Shown: positions 16,835 through 26,029 of the stretch, in pieces
Numbering within the stretch: position 1 is the first letter of the stretch
Layout: the number at the start of each line of letters is the position of its first letter
NCBI GenBank assembly: GCA_011390575.1
Contig: JAABSE010000020.1
Span: 1-49,531, forward strand
DNA from: Sphingobacteriia bacterium
GTDB taxonomy: Bacteria; Bacteroidota; Bacteroidia; Bacteroidales; UBA7960
Reading direction: 5' to 3'
Length of the DNA stretch: 49,531 bases
Notes under the pieces: model-generated
Seen by the model: only the letters and a program-made list of their open reading frames with translations
Told to the model about the DNA's origin: nothing
Database searches by the model: none
Made by a program: the position numbers and the translations under genes

Positions 16835-17926
16835 ATGGCTGGCTCACCCCGAAGTAAAAAAAAGAAAACACCTCTTTTGTTACCTGGCATCAGAGAATGG
16901 CTTAAGGCTTTTCTGATAGCCTTTTTTATCCTTGTTTTGTTGCGGTTTTTTGTTTTTGACCTGAAAAGCCTTTCCGATAACAGCATGGAAAAAACACTCC
17001 TGCAGGGAGATATCCTGCTGGTCAATAAATACAACTATGGTACAAGGATGCCTATGAGAATATTGCCCCAAAGGTGGGTAAACCGTTTTTTTTCTACCGA
17101 TTCTTTGCCTCCTGTTAAGCATTTACCTTACTGGAGACTACCCGGAAATCAACCTCCTGACTACAATGATATGGCATACCTCAATATCCCGGCTCCCCAC
17201 CCGGCGGCCATCGATCAACGGACCCGCACAGTCAAACGGATTGTGGGTTTACCGGGAGATATCCTTGAAATGAGAGATGCTGTGTTATATATCAATGGAA
17301 AACCCCATGATAATCCTTCTGAACTGATGTTTCATTATCTTATTGAGATAGGCAGGAATGACAACATTGAAGATTTTCTTGATCGTTTTGGAATCCAGGA
17401 AGGTACAAGGCATAAACAGAGCAATCAATTTGTTTTTCCTATGACTGTGAAAATGGCCGACTCTATTGCCACCACAGGTGATGTCAGAAGAATACAACGA
17501 TTTCCTGCCACTGTAGAAAAAGACTTTGAGAGTCCTTTTGGGAAAAGAGCTCTTCAATGGACGCAGGATAATTTCGGTCCCATAACCCTTCCTTACAAAG
17601 GCTATTCGGTTTCACTCACAACCCGTAATCTTGATGAGTGGCTATATCCTCTCATCTACCATGAGAGAGTGAACGTGGATATGAGGAATGATTCTGTATT
17701 TATCGACGGAAAATTTACCCGTGATTACATTTTTACCTACGATTATTACTTTTTACTGGGCGACAACCGACATAATACCTCCGACTCGCGCTTGTGGGGA
17801 ATGGTGCCCGAAACACATATGATTGGGAGAGCGACCTCTGTTTTTCTATCCTTTGATAAGAATGCAGGTTTAATTAATAAATTCAGATGGAGCAGATTTT
17901 TCCGAACGCTGGAATCCCTCAATTGA
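16835..17926 (+). CDS. lepB: Signal peptidase I
   Basis: A 363-residue S26 peptidase that removes Sec/Tat signal peptides at the inner membrane. A basic N-terminus (SPRSKKKKTP) precedes one membrane helix (about 20-41). The nucleophile is Ser50 in SDNSMEKTL and the general base is Lys134 in RTVKRIVGLPGDILEM. Box E is LLGDNRHNTSDSRLWGMVP near the C-terminus. About 150 residues lie between boxes D and E, an insertion typical of Bacteroidota LepB and absent from the short Gram-positive enzymes. It follows the oxidoreductase operon with its own promoter, and a WbqC-family gene starts 18 bp later, a neighbour often seen in this phylum. Confidence 0.95.
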   Translation: MAGSPRSKKKKTPLLLPGIREWLKAFLIAFFILVLLRFFVFDLKSLSDNSMEKTLLQGDILLVNKYNYGTRMPMRILPQRWVNRFFSTDSLPPVKHLPYWRLPGNQPPDYNDMAYLNIPAPHPAAIDQRTRTVKRIVGLPGDILEMRDAVLYINGKPHDNPSELMFHYLIEIGRNDNIEDFLDRFGIQEGTRHKQSNQFVFPMTVKMADSIATTGDVRRIQRFPATVEKDFESPFGKRALQWTQDNFGPITLPYKGYSVSLTTRNLDEWLYPLIYHERVNVDMRNDSVFIDGKFTRDYIFTYDYYFLLGDNRHNTSDSRLWGMVPETHMIGRATSVFLSFDKNAGLINKFRWSRFFRTLESLN

Positions 17927-17944
17927 TTTTAGATTATAAGATAT

Positions 17945-18604
17945 ATGACTGAAAATAATAATTCTGGAGAAATACTTTTGTCTACCGCATATTTTCCACC
18001 TCTGGAATATCTGGCCGAGCTTATCCATACCCCCAAAGCCATTATTGATATCCATGAAACCTATCCTAAGCAGACCTGGCGCAACCGCTGTGCAATAGCA
18101 AGTGGTAATGGCCCTGTTAACCTGAGCATACCAATAGAGAAACCCAGTGGAAATGCCACCAAAACAGTTGATGTGCTCATCAGCCAGCATTATTCATGGC
18201 GAAAAAATCACTGGAGAACCATTCACTCGGCCTATCGGAATGCTCCCTTTTTTATCTATTATGCCGATTTGATAGAGCAGCGAATCATGGATGAACAACC
18301 TGTTAAACTGCATGAGTTTAACGAAAGAATTTTGCGGGCTGTATTGGATGAGATGAACCTGGATGTTTCCTTCGGCATAACAGAAACGTTCATCAGTCAA
18401 CCCGGTGATGCGGAAGATTTAAGGTTTTGCATCAGTCCCAAACAACGCGAAAGAAAAGGGTATCAAGGTCCTGATTTCAGTCCTTATTATCAAATCTTTG
18501 AGGATCGGTTCGGATTTATTCCCAACCTCAGCATTATTGACTTACTTTTCAACCTGGGTCCCGATAGTGCCGGCTATCTGAAACAGGCAAAGCTATCCCG
18601 TTAA
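17945..18604 (+). CDS. WbqC-family protein
   Basis: A 219-residue soluble protein of the WbqC-like family. Recognisable segments are LSTAYFPPLEYLAEL at the N-terminus, HETYPKQTWRNRCAIASGNG, LSIPIEK, WRKNHWRTIHSAYRNAPFF and the C-terminal QIFEDRFGFIPNLSIIDLLFNLGP. WbqC is named after an O-antigen cluster protein of Pseudomonas, but no reaction has been shown to my knowledge. In Bacteroidota it often follows lepB, as here with an 18 bp gap, so the two are probably co-transcribed. An envelope or glycan role is a guess from the family name only. Confidence 0.88.
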   Translation: MTENNNSGEILLSTAYFPPLEYLAELIHTPKAIIDIHETYPKQTWRNRCAIASGNGPVNLSIPIEKPSGNATKTVDVLISQHYSWRKNHWRTIHSAYRNAPFFIYYADLIEQRIMDEQPVKLHEFNERILRAVLDEMNLDVSFGITETFISQPGDAEDLRFCISPKQRERKGYQGPDFSPYYQIFEDRFGFIPNLSIIDLLFNLGPDSAGYLKQAKLSR

Positions 18605-18624
18605 GAAAATATAACCGGCGTTCT

Positions 18625-20709
18625 TTAGTTTAGTCCCGGATAGGCTATCCTGACATGGAAAATATGCATGAGCCTGTTTTTAAATACCCTTTTGATGGTG
18701 CTAATATCTTTAAAAGTGATATCTGCATTGTCAAATTGTTTCTCCTGCACCTGTGTGTCGATGATATTTTCCACGAGTTGATTGATGTTTTCTTCGTTAG
18801 GGTTTTTCATGCTGCGTGATGCAGCTTCCACCGAATCGGCCATCATCAATACAGCCGTTTCCTTACTAAAAGGTTCCGGGCCTTTGTAGGTAAAAATATC
18901 AGGATCTATCTCTTTATCAGGGTTTTCCTTTTGTTCCATGATATAAAAATACCGGGTGGTTGTGGTTCCATGGTGGGTTCTGATAAAATCAATAATGTAC
19001 TCGGGCAAATTATATTTTCGTGCCCTTTCAATTCCTTTGATGACATGACTGATAATAATTTCAGCACTTTCGGTAAAACTCAGTTCGTCATGAGGGTTGA
19101 TTTCAGAATTTTGATTTTCAATAAAATACTGAGGTTGATCCATTTTACCAATATCATGGTACAGAGCACCGGTGCGCACCAGCAAACTATTGCCACCGAT
19201 GATGTTAATAGCTTCTTCCGAGAGGTTTGCTACTTGGAGCGAATGTTGAAATGTCCCCGGGGCCTGCATGTTCAGCTCACGTAACAGGGGCGAGTTGGTA
19301 TCAGATAGTTCCAGCAAAGAAAAGTCAGTGGGTAGTCCGGAGGTTCGTTCGAAAATGTATATCAGCGGATAAGAAAAAAGGGTTAACAAGGCACTACCGG
19401 CGAAGTATATGTAATTGAGGGGTGTTATTTGTACAAACGAGCCGCTCTGCGCAAGGGACAGACCGGTAAAAATAGCGGAATATGTCAGGAAGATCAGAAA
19501 AACCGTAAAAAACAACTGAGACCTTCTTCTCAGGCTGGCCATGCTCAAAATGGCGATGATACCTGCAATAAATTGCAGGAAAACAAACTCAAAACTCTTA
19601 GGGATAAGAAATCCGATGATAATGATGCTGATAATATGCACGTAAAGAGCAAGGCGGTTGTCGAAAAAACTCCGGATGATAATAGGAACAATACAAACCG
19701 GAACCAGATATAAAAAATTAATATCATATTTAACTACCTGGCTGGTGAGAAAAATCATCAGGTAAAGGATGAGAAGAATAACAATAATTTTTCTTGAATT
19801 ATAAAATACTTCCCGTCTGAATACCCTGAGAAACAAACTTAACACTATAATGGAGATAGAAACCAGTAAAAACTGGCCTATGAAAACAATATAGTTGGCA
19901 GCGGTACTACCCAGCTGTCGGCTGTATTCTGCCCTGAAAGACTCAAGAATCAGCAGCTTTTCATCGGTAATGATTTCTCCCTTGGAGACGATTTTCTCCC
20001 CTTGTTGTACCATGCCCCGTGTGGGTGATATTCGTTCAAGAGCAGCTGTCAGTGCTCTGGTGTTGGCCTGCTCATCCCAATAGACAGAATGAGAAACAGA
20101 GTTTTCCAGCACATTGCGCAACAAATTGCGGTTGGTTGCGTTCAAATCCGACTCAGAAAGTTGTGCCGCAATGTATTGAAAAGCCTCCTGAATGGTGAAA
20201 AAATCGCTCAACTTTCGGCTTCTTGCAACCGCCCCATCCAGCAAAAGGATTTCAGTATCCGGATCTGCATCTGTCAGCTCCCCTTCAGGAAAAATAATAC
20301 CACGGTTGTAAATAGAATCAAAAATATTGATAAGAAGTCTTTTACTCCTTTCTTTTGTCCTGCTGCTGACATTCTCATTTGAATAGGTTTCATCCCAGGC
20401 TATCTCAAAGCGATTGTTCAGCAATTGAAACTGACTTTCGTAGATTCCCGGATCTTCTTTGTAGAAAGGGGTGATTTCATCCATTACTTCCTGGCGCTCA
20501 GCTTCAAGTTCTGCCGGACTTTTTAAAATGGCAAAATTGAAAGGAGCTATTAAATCCTCATATAGCCATGGACGGGCCTGGGAGAACTCCCAGTAAAAGC
20601 CGGTCTGGCGGGGGAAAAGTAATAAAATCAGGAAAACACTGGCAGCAAACAGAAAAAAGCGGATCATGTTTGAGAAGTTTTCCTGTAACCATGCTATTAT
20701 TTTACTCAT
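18625..20709 (-). CDS. 7TM-HD (PgpH-like) cyclic-di-AMP phosphodiesterase
   Basis: A 694-residue inner-membrane HDIG protein with the PgpH/YqfF architecture. One N-terminal helix (IRFFLFAASVFLILLLF) is followed by a large extracytoplasmic 7TMR-HDED domain (about 40-270), seven clustered helices (about 280-460), and a cytoplasmic HD domain. The HD metal ligands are in APGTFQHSLQVANLSEEA, ALYHDIGKMDQP, the SHVIKGIERAR segment and RTHHGTTTT. The family hydrolyses c-di-AMP in response to outside signals. It is transcribed toward the WbqC-like gene (20 bp between convergent stops), so no operon context helps. The assignment to the family is strong and the nucleotide is inferred from characterised Listeria and Bacillus relatives. 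Confidence 0.92.
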   Translation of the reverse strand: MSKIIAWLQENFSNMIRFFLFAASVFLILLLFPRQTGFYWEFSQARPWLYEDLIAPFNFAILKSPAELEAERQEVMDEITPFYKEDPGIYESQFQLLNNRFEIAWDETYSNENVSSRTKERSKRLLINIFDSIYNRGIIFPEGELTDADPDTEILLLDGAVARSRKLSDFFTIQEAFQYIAAQLSESDLNATNRNLLRNVLENSVSHSVYWDEQANTRALTAALERISPTRGMVQQGEKIVSKGEIITDEKLLILESFRAEYSRQLGSTAANYIVFIGQFLLVSISIIVLSLFLRVFRREVFYNSRKIIVILLILYLMIFLTSQVVKYDINFLYLVPVCIVPIIIRSFFDNRLALYVHIISIIIIGFLIPKSFEFVFLQFIAGIIAILSMASLRRRSQLFFTVFLIFLTYSAIFTGLSLAQSGSFVQITPLNYIYFAGSALLTLFSYPLIYIFERTSGLPTDFSLLELSDTNSPLLRELNMQAPGTFQHSLQVANLSEEAINIIGGNSLLVRTGALYHDIGKMDQPQYFIENQNSEINPHDELSFTESAEIIISHVIKGIERARKYNLPEYIIDFIRTHHGTTTTRYFYIMEQKENPDKEIDPDIFTYKGPEPFSKETAVLMMADSVEAASRSMKNPNEENINQLVENIIDTQVQEKQFDNADITFKDISTIKRVFKNRLMHIFHVRIAYPGLN

Positions 20710-20729
20710 GTCCGGTTATTTGTTGGTTG

Positions 20730-20758
20730 CGAATATAAGCATTATTCAGCTTTTGCAA
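20730..20758 (-). promoter_or_regulatory. Possible promoter of the 7TM-HD gene
   Basis: On the minus strand TTG (20758-20756), an 18-base spacer and TATATTCG (20737-20730) match the Bacteroidota consensus with one mismatch in the -7 box, 20 bases before the start codon. Confidence 0.4.
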
Positions 20759-20870
20759 TATCGATTATGCGAAAGTTATCCGTTCGTCTTTCGTCTTAGC
20801 CAATCAGGATAAAAACCTATTACCATCTATTTATTTTTTTTACCTATATTTACCCTTTAAAAAAAAAGCT

Positions 20871-21647
20871 ATGGATTATGGTGTTTGTTTATTGAGCGTA
20901 GTGCCCGTGCGCTCTGTGCCAGATGATAAAAGTGAGCTGGTTACCCAGTTGTTGTTTGGGGAGTGGGTACACATACTTGAAAAGCGTGAAAAGTGGCTTT
21001 TTGTTCAAAATTACTTAGATAGCTACCAGGGGTGGGTATCTGAAGGTCAGATAACTTTGCAGGATAGTGAAACATTCACTAACCTGCAAAATCAACCGCA
21101 CTGGGTAAGTGGCGATCTGGTGCAGATTCTGGAAAACAAAAGCCGCAATTACAGTTTCCTGATTACCGCAGGCAGCAGTTTTTACAATTGTAATGACAAT
21201 GAGTTTGAGCTTTGCGGTGATACATGGCGGTATCATGGCGAAATGATCAGGATTAACAGATTTGATTCTGCGGGTATATTGCAAAATGCCTTATTGTTTC
21301 TCCATACGCCTTATTTGTGGGGAGGCAAATCTGCTTTGGGTATGGATTGCTCAGGATTTACCCAGCTGGTTTTCAAAATGGCCGGTCGGCAAATTCATCG
21401 TGATGCATCACAGCAGGCGACTCAGGGCGAAATGATCAATCTCGTGCATGAAGCCTTGCCCGGAGATTTGTTGTTTTTCGATAATGAAGAGGGAGACATC
21501 ATCCATGTGGGCATACTGATCGATGATCAACATATCATCCATGCCCATCAGAAAGTACGAATAGACAAGGTGGATCACCATGGGATTTTCAATGTGGATA
21601 CCCGAAAATATTCCCACCAACTCAGGTTGATCAAAAGACATTCCTGA
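20871..21647 (+). CDS. SH3 and NlpC/P60 domain cysteine peptidase
   Basis: A 258-residue cell-wall hydrolase. Residues 1-65 are a bacterial SH3-like domain (VVPVRSVPDDKSELVTQLLFGE, then GWVSEGQ). A second SH3-like segment spans about 80-130, and the NlpC/P60 domain occupies 135-258. The catalytic triad can be placed at Cys160 (GMDCSGFTQ), His212 (GDIIHVGIL) and His224 (HIIHAHQ). Relatives cleave gamma-D-Glu-diaminopimelate bonds in peptidoglycan stem peptides and often recycle cell-wall peptides. No signal peptide is visible; the SH3 domain begins near residue 5, as in YkfC-like and other cytosolic recycling enzymes. It stands alone, with thrS 100 bp downstream under its own promoter. Confidence 0.9.
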   Translation: MDYGVCLLSVVPVRSVPDDKSELVTQLLFGEWVHILEKREKWLFVQNYLDSYQGWVSEGQITLQDSETFTNLQNQPHWVSGDLVQILENKSRNYSFLITAGSSFYNCNDNEFELCGDTWRYHGEMIRINRFDSAGILQNALLFLHTPYLWGGKSALGMDCSGFTQLVFKMAGRQIHRDASQQATQGEMINLVHEALPGDLLFFDNEEGDIIHVGILIDDQHIIHAHQKVRIDKVDHHGIFNVDTRKYSHQLRLIKRHS

Positions 21648-21696
21648 TGAAGTTTGATTTTCTGTTATTTAATGCCTGGCATAATGCAATAAATTA

Positions 21697-21725
21697 TTGT
21701 GTAAAGGATAATTTTTGTACCTTTG
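21697..21725 (+). promoter_or_regulatory. Promoter of the thrS-infC-rpmI-rplT operon
   Basis: TTG at 21697-21699, an 18-base spacer and a perfect TACCTTTG at 21718-21725 match the Bacteroidota consensus. The start codon of thrS follows after 22 bases, so the leader is too short for a T-box or an E. coli-like thrS operator. Confidence 0.75.
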
Positions 21726-21747
21726 CACCCTTGAATTTTAAAGAAAA

Positions 21748-23688
21748 ATGATGATAAAAATAACTTTGCCCGATAATTCTGAAAGAGAATACCCCCAAGG
21801 AGTAACCGGTCTGGAGATTGCCAAAAGTATCAGTGAAGGCCTTGCCCGCAACGTGCTTTCAATCACCGTTAATGGTGACACACTTGATTTGGACAGGCCC
21901 ATTAAGGAAGATGCAAAAATAAAACTCAACACATGGGATGACAAAGAAGGCAAAGCTACCATGTGGCACTCCTCAGCACACCTGATGGCAGAAGCCATTG
22001 AAACCCTTTACCCGGGAACTAAATTCGGCATCGGGCCGGATGTGGAAAACGGGTTTTATTATGATATAGACCTTGGAGATCAAACCATTTCGAGCAACGA
22101 TTTTGAGAAAATCGAAAAAAAAATGCTTGAACTGGCAAGACAAAAGCAGGAGTTTAAAAGAAAAGAAATACCCAAAGCTGAAGCGCTTGACTTTTATGCC
22201 AAAAAAGGAGACGAATACAAAATAGATCTTTTGCAGGATCTCGAGGATGGAACCATCAGCCTATATGAGTCAGGAAATTTTACTGACCTGTGCCGTGGTC
22301 CCCACCTGTTGGATACCAGTGCTATCAAAGCCGTAAAATTGCTCAGCATTGCCGGAGCATACTGGAGAGGCGACGAAAGCCGCAAGCAGCTTACCCGGGT
22401 GTATGGAATTACATTTCCCAAGCAAAAGCAGCTTACCGAATATCTCGAAATGCTTGAAGAAGCCAGGAAGCGTGATCACCGCAAAATTGGCCGCGAAATG
22501 GAACTGTTTGCTTTTTCTGCCAGTGTTGGGCAGGGGTTGCCGTTATGGCTTCCCAAAGGAGCACAACTGCGCGAGAATCTTGAGAAGTTTCTGAAAGATG
22601 TTCAGCGCAAAGCCGGATATCTTCCGGTTATTACCCCCCATATTGGCAATAAAAGTCTTTATATTACCAGCGGACACTACGAAAAATACGGAAAAGATTC
22701 TTTCCAACCCATTCAAACACCCGCCGAGGGAGAGGAGTTTTTGCTTAAACCCATGAACTGTCCTCATCATTGCGAAATATACAAAACAAGACAATACTCT
22801 TACAAAGACCTGCCCGTAAGGTTGGCTGAGTTTGGCACCGTATACCGTTATGAACAAAGCGGGGAACTGCATGGTTTAACCCGGGTGAGAGGGTTTACCC
22901 AGGATGATGCTCATATCTTTTGCAGACCCGATCAGGTAAAAGAAGAGTTTCTTAAAGTGATGGATATCATCCTGTATATCTTTAAAGCACTTGATTTTAA
23001 AGATTATCATGTACAAATATCCCTGCGCGATCCCGATAACATGGAAAAGTATATCGGTACCGAAGAAAACTGGGAGAAAGCAGAAAAAGCTATTATTGAA
23101 GCTGTTGAAGAAAAAGGAATCAAAGCAGAGGTAGAAACCGGCGAAGCTGCATTTTATGGCCCTAAGCTTGACTTCATGGTCAAAGACGCTTTGGGACGCA
23201 AATGGCAACTGGGAACCATTCAGGTTGACTACAACCTGCCCGACAGGTTTGAACTGGAATATACCGGAAGCGATAACCAAAAGCACCGGCCTGTTATGAT
23301 TCACAGGGCACCTTTTGGTTCTATGGAACGTTTTGTGGCAGTGCTTATTGAGCATTGTGCCGGCAACTTTCCGCTTTGGCTTACCCCTGAACAGGCTATT
23401 GTACTGCCTATCAGTGAGAAGTATGAAAATTATGCAAAAAAAGTTTTAACTTTGCTGAATAATTCGGAAATTCGCACGCTCATTGATGAGCGAAGCGAAA
23501 AAACCGGAAAAAAAATCAGGGACGCTGAAACCCGCAAGATTCCTTTTATGATCATTGTGGGAGAAAAAGAAGAAAATGATGGCACATTGTCTGTAAGAAA
23601 ACATGGAGAAGGAGATTTGGGTACATTTACCCCTGATGAATTTATCAAATTAGTAAACGAAGAGATAAGTAAACTGACAGCTTTTTAA
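21748..23688 (+). CDS. thrS: Threonyl-tRNA synthetase
   Basis: A 646-residue class II synthetase of normal bacterial length. The N-terminal TGS domain (1-62) begins [17 protein letters not shown]. The editing/SAD domain has [10 protein letters not shown] (first zinc-type His pair) and a TDLCRGPHL segment. The catalytic core has motif 1, motif 2 near [21 protein letters not shown], the zinc-ligand stretch [10 protein letters not shown] and motif 3 ([11 protein letters not shown]). The C-terminal anticodon-binding domain starts around EQAIVLPIS. It charges tRNA-Thr. ATG 21748 is followed directly by a second ATG; either could start the protein. It heads the operon with infC, rpmI and rplT, an order widely conserved in bacteria. 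The gap to infC is 51 bp. Confidence 0.97.
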   Translation: MMIKITLPDNSEREYPQGVTGLEIAKSISEGLARNVLSITVNGDTLDLDRPIKEDAKIKLNTWDDKEGKATMWHSSAHLMAEAIETLYPGTKFGIGPDVENGFYYDIDLGDQTISSNDFEKIEKKMLELARQKQEFKRKEIPKAEALDFYAKKGDEYKIDLLQDLEDGTISLYESGNFTDLCRGPHLLDTSAIKAVKLLSIAGAYWRGDESRKQLTRVYGITFPKQKQLTEYLEMLEEARKRDHRKIGREMELFAFSASVGQGLPLWLPKGAQLRENLEKFLKDVQRKAGYLPVITPHIGNKSLYITSGHYEKYGKDSFQPIQTPAEGEEFLLKPMNCPHHCEIYKTRQYSYKDLPVRLAEFGTVYRYEQSGELHGLTRVRGFTQDDAHIFCRPDQVKEEFLKVMDIILYIFKALDFKDYHVQISLRDPDNMEKYIGTEENWEKAEKAIIEAVEEKGIKAEVETGEAAFYGPKLDFMVKDALGRKWQLGTIQVDYNLPDRFELEYTGSDNQKHRPVMIHRAPFGSMERFVAVLIEHCAGNFPLWLTPEQAIVLPISEKYENYAKKVLTLLNNSEIRTLIDERSEKTGKKIRDAETRKIPFMIIVGEKEENDGTLSVRKHGEGDLGTFTPDEFIKLVNEEISKLTAF

Positions 23689-23724
23689 GCTGACTTTATA
23701 ATCATTTATATTTATTCATTAAAT

Positions 23725-23742
23725 AAGGAGGAACGAAGTATA
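23725..23742 (+). promoter_or_regulatory. Strong Shine-Dalgarno and AUA start of infC
   Basis: AAGGAGGAAC begins at 23725 and lies eight bases before ATA at 23740-23742. Between the thrS stop (23686-23688) and this ATA the frame contains no ATG, GTG, TTG or CTG. The ATA therefore decides the start of IF3, in line with the rare AUU/AUC/AUA start codons by which IF3 controls its own synthesis in other bacteria. Confidence 0.8.
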
Positions 23743-24297
23743 GCTACACCTTTTAGACCAAGACCCAGAAGAGGTTTTGTAAAACCGGAAGACCCGCATA
23801 ACATTAACGAGAAGATCAAAGCCCCCGTTGTGAGGGTAGTAGGGGATGAGATGGAACCCAGCATTATGCAAACCAAGGAGGCAATAGCCCTGGCCGAAGA
23901 GAAAGGTCTTGACCTTGTGGAAATCGCCGCCACAGCCAATCCGCCTGTTTGCAAAATCCTTGACTACAAGAAGTTTCTTTATGAGCAAAAAAAGAAACAA
24001 AAAGAAGTTAAGGCCAATGCTGCCAAGATTGTGGTGAAAGAAATCCGGCTGGGACCCAATACAGATGATCATGACTTTAATTTCAAACTAAAGCACGCTC
24101 AGAAGTTTCTTGAAGATGGAGCTAAGATCAAGGTATTTGTGTTCTTTAAAGGACGCTCTATCGTTTACAAAGAAAAAGGTGAGGTTGTTCTGCTGAAATT
24201 TGCCCAGGAACTGGAGGAAATTGGCAAGGTAGAACAAATGCCGAAACTGGAAGGAAAGAGGATGATCATGTTCATTTCTCCGAAGAAGAAAAAGTAA
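23740..24297 (+). CDS. infC: Translation initiation factor IF-3, ATA start
   Basis: IF-3 binds the 30S subunit, checks the initiator tRNA and start codon, and keeps subunits apart. The 185-residue product starts (AUA read as Met) then [36 protein letters not shown]; its N-domain is complete only from this start. A GTG at 23830 would remove the first 30 residues, including the conserved NINEKI segment. The linker ([17 protein letters not shown]) and the C-domain with [20 protein letters not shown] and [14 protein letters not shown] follow. The strong Shine-Dalgarno and rare start suggest discrimination and feedback by IF-3 itself. It lies in the same frame as thrS, 51 bp behind its stop, and rpmI follows after 45 bp. 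Confidence 0.95.
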   Translation: MATPFRPRPRRGFVKPEDPHNINEKIKAPVVRVVGDEMEPSIMQTKEAIALAEEKGLDLVEIAATANPPVCKILDYKKFLYEQKKKQKEVKANAAKIVVKEIRLGPNTDDHDFNFKLKHAQKFLEDGAKIKVFVFFKGRSIVYKEKGEVVLLKFAQELEEIGKVEQMPKLEGKRMIMFISPKKKK

Positions 24298-24342
24298 AAA
24301 TCTCGTTTATTATCAATTTATTAACCCGTAATTTATTTTAAA

Positions 24343-24537
24343 ATGCCTAAAATGAAGACCAAATCCGGTGCAAAGAAGCGTTTTACGCTCACAGCATCCG
24401 GAAAAATCAAGCGTAAGCATGCTTACAAAAGTCACATCCTTACCAAGAAGTCAAAGAAAAGGAAAAGAAACCTTACCAAAACTTCACTGGTGCACAAAAC
24501 GGATGAGAACAATGTTAAAGCAATGCTTTGTATGTAA
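24343..24537 (+). CDS. rpmI: Ribosomal protein bL35
   Basis: A 64-residue, strongly basic protein that begins [23 protein letters not shown] and has the [19 protein letters not shown] segment typical of bL35. It belongs to the large ribosomal subunit. The position between infC and rplT is the conserved one. Confidence 0.97.
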   Translation: MPKMKTKSGAKKRFTLTASGKIKRKHAYKSHILTKKSKKRKRNLTKTSLVHKTDENNVKAMLCM

Positions 24538-24636
24538 TCTCAATTAAATTTTTAACCTATTTGTAAAATCTTTATTTAGCCCGAAAAGTCTTTTCCCACC
24601 AAAGAAAAGCGCTAAATGAAACTAAACTTTTAAAAA

Positions 24637-24984
24637 ATGGCAAGATCAGTTAATAACGTCGCTTCACGACGTAGAAGAAGAAAGATTCTTAAGCTTACCA
24701 AAGGGTACTTTGGTGCCAGAAAAAATGTCTGGACTGCAGCCAAGAATACCTGGGAAAAAGGTCAGTCTTATGCTTACCGCGACAGACGTACCAAAAAAAG
24801 AAATTTCAGAAAACTCTGGATTCTGCGTATTAATGCAGCTGCCAGAACGCATGGCATGAGTTATTCTAAATTTATGGGTGAATTGAATAAATACGAAATC
24901 CAGATCAACCGTAAGGTTTTGGCCGACCTGGCTATGAACCATCCGGAAGCTTTCAAAGCTATCGTGGATAAAGTCAGCAAATAA
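24637..24984 (+). CDS. rplT: Ribosomal protein bL20
   Basis: A 115-residue basic protein with the bL20 signature: [29 protein letters not shown] at the N-terminus, then [28 protein letters not shown] and an acidic-helix C-terminus ending VDKVSK. It binds 23S rRNA early in 50S assembly. In several phyla bL20 represses its own operon by binding mRNA; I see no clear bL20-binding pseudoknot in the 99 bp before this gene. The operon ends just after it at a terminator. Confidence 0.97.
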   Translation: MARSVNNVASRRRRRKILKLTKGYFGARKNVWTAAKNTWEKGQSYAYRDRRTKKRNFRKLWILRINAAARTHGMSYSKFMGELNKYEIQINRKVLADLAMNHPEAFKAIVDKVSK

Positions 24985-25007
24985 TAAAACGAGATATTAT
25001 ATGTGGA

Positions 25008-25039
25008 AAAGGACTACTCTTCGGAGTAGTCTTTTTTTT
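25008..25039 (+). terminator. Terminator of the thrS-rplT operon
   Basis: GACTACTC (25012-25019), a TTCG loop and GAGTAGTC (25024-25031) form a perfect 8-bp stem closed by a UUCG tetraloop and followed by eight T. It is a textbook intrinsic terminator 27 bases after rplT. Confidence 0.95.
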
Positions 25040-25225
25040 GCCCTGCATTTTCATGAGCCTGATTATGTGATAAATTGCCACCAAACCCCGAAGATAGGGG
25101 TGAAAGAAAAGAATGTCCAATACTGGCACCCCTGCAGGGTTTTCGTTTTTTTCGGGAAAATGTTTTCTATAATCCTGTCAGCCCTTCGGCCTTGGATGCA
25201 ATGTTAAACATTGCTGCTGATTCTT

Positions 25226-25249
25226 CTGTTTTACAGCCTTGTAAAACAG
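25226..25249. repeat. Perfect 10-bp inverted repeat before a small lipoprotein gene
   Basis: CTGTTTTACA and TGTAAAACAG flank a GCCT spacer. No T run follows on either strand, so it is not a typical terminator. It sits 20 bases before a TAATTTTG -7-like box (25270-25277), where a repressor or activator could bind. Confidence 0.7.
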
Positions 25250-25282
25250 GCAAAGCCAAATATTTAAACTAATTTTGTCCAT

Positions 25283-25678
25283 ATGGATACCAGACACTTT
25301 TTCTTCCTTGCTATTCTGCTTGTGGCAATACCCGGCTGCAAAATTGTTGATTACACATCTGACAGGAGCAGAGGAGAAGAAACCGTTCCTCCTGTTCCTG
25401 ATATTTATGATGACAGGAGCGAGGTTGATGCATCCAATGAAAAAGTTGTGAATTACCGTTTGCCCGATGGGTATCTGTTAAAAATCAAGTCAAAAAATAA
25501 GACTGACGATGGTATAGCCGAAACAGCGGACGGTTTTTCCATAATGCTTAATCCTGAAGGTTTTTATGAATATACCATCAAAGATGATCAGGGGTTGTCC
25601 CAGCCAACAGGAATCATTGCCCGAAATCCTGAAGACAGAACCACGGAAGAATGGAGAATTCTGAACAGCATTCCCTGA
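25283..25678 (+). CDS. Small lipoprotein of unknown function
   Basis: A 131-residue protein with a lipoprotein signal, lipobox IPGC (Cys19). The mature part is hydrophilic and acidic (RGEETVPPVPDIYDDRSEVD), followed by a beta-rich C-terminal half with NYRLPDGYLLKIKSKNK and GFYEYTIKDDQGL. I recognise no domain. It follows the operon terminator with a -7-like box overlapping the region just before the ATG and an upstream perfect palindrome, so it is probably a single-gene transcript. An envelope location follows from the lipobox; function is unknown. Confidence 0.7.
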   Translation: MDTRHFFFLAILLVAIPGCKIVDYTSDRSRGEETVPPVPDIYDDRSEVDASNEKVVNYRLPDGYLLKIKSKNKTDDGIAETADGFSIMLNPEGFYEYTIKDDQGLSQPTGIIARNPEDRTTEEWRILNSIP

Positions 25679-25949
25679 TAATGACAATTGGATCTGTACA
25701 TGGTGTTCAGAAACCATAGAGATTTTCCGCAATCTTACCAATACTGAAAAATGTGGCTAAAGCCCCCTGTTCTTTCAGGCTCTTGAAACGGCAATAGATA
25801 GGAGTGATAGCCGGTATCCATTGCCAGACTGAAATTTGTCTATGATAAGGCATTTGCGATGCTCTCTCTTATCTCCATACAGAGAATATTAGATTAAAAT
25901 ATATTACTTAGGAAATTGCGGAAAAAGTAAAAAAACTATTTTACCCCAT
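25679..25949. other. Spacer without a recognisable gene
   Basis: No protein with family features is seen. One minus-strand frame (about 25873-25712) reads 40-odd codons ending FSIGKIAENLYGF and could be a scrap of a lost gene, but I recognise no family and there is no start with support. Confidence 0.4.
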
Positions 25950-26008
25950 GTAAAAAAAAGGCTGTATCCATTGGGCTTCTGGGTGAAGCTTTAGATACAG
26001 CCTTTTGT
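25950..26008 (-). terminator. Terminator of the M13 peptidase gene
   Basis: GGCTGTATC (25960-25968) pairs with GATACAGCC (25994-26002), and inside it GCTTC pairs with GAAGC. On the minus strand the stem is followed by a T run (the A run at 25952-25959). It lies 22 bases after the stop codon and could also serve the plus strand. Confidence 0.85.
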
Positions 26009-26029
26009 GTTGGTTTAATGGCAAATCAA

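Noticed and set aside
23830..24297. infC starting at GTG 23830
   Set aside because: It removes the conserved IF3 N-terminal region that is encoded in frame upstream after a strong Shine-Dalgarno and ATA.
25001..25272. Short plus-strand frames after rplT
   Set aside because: They begin inside or just after the terminator hairpin and have no start signal or recognisable domain.
25712..25873. Minus-strand scrap ending FSIGKIAENLYGF as a transposase or other remnant
   Set aside because: Only about 40 codons, no start and no family I can name; left as spacer.
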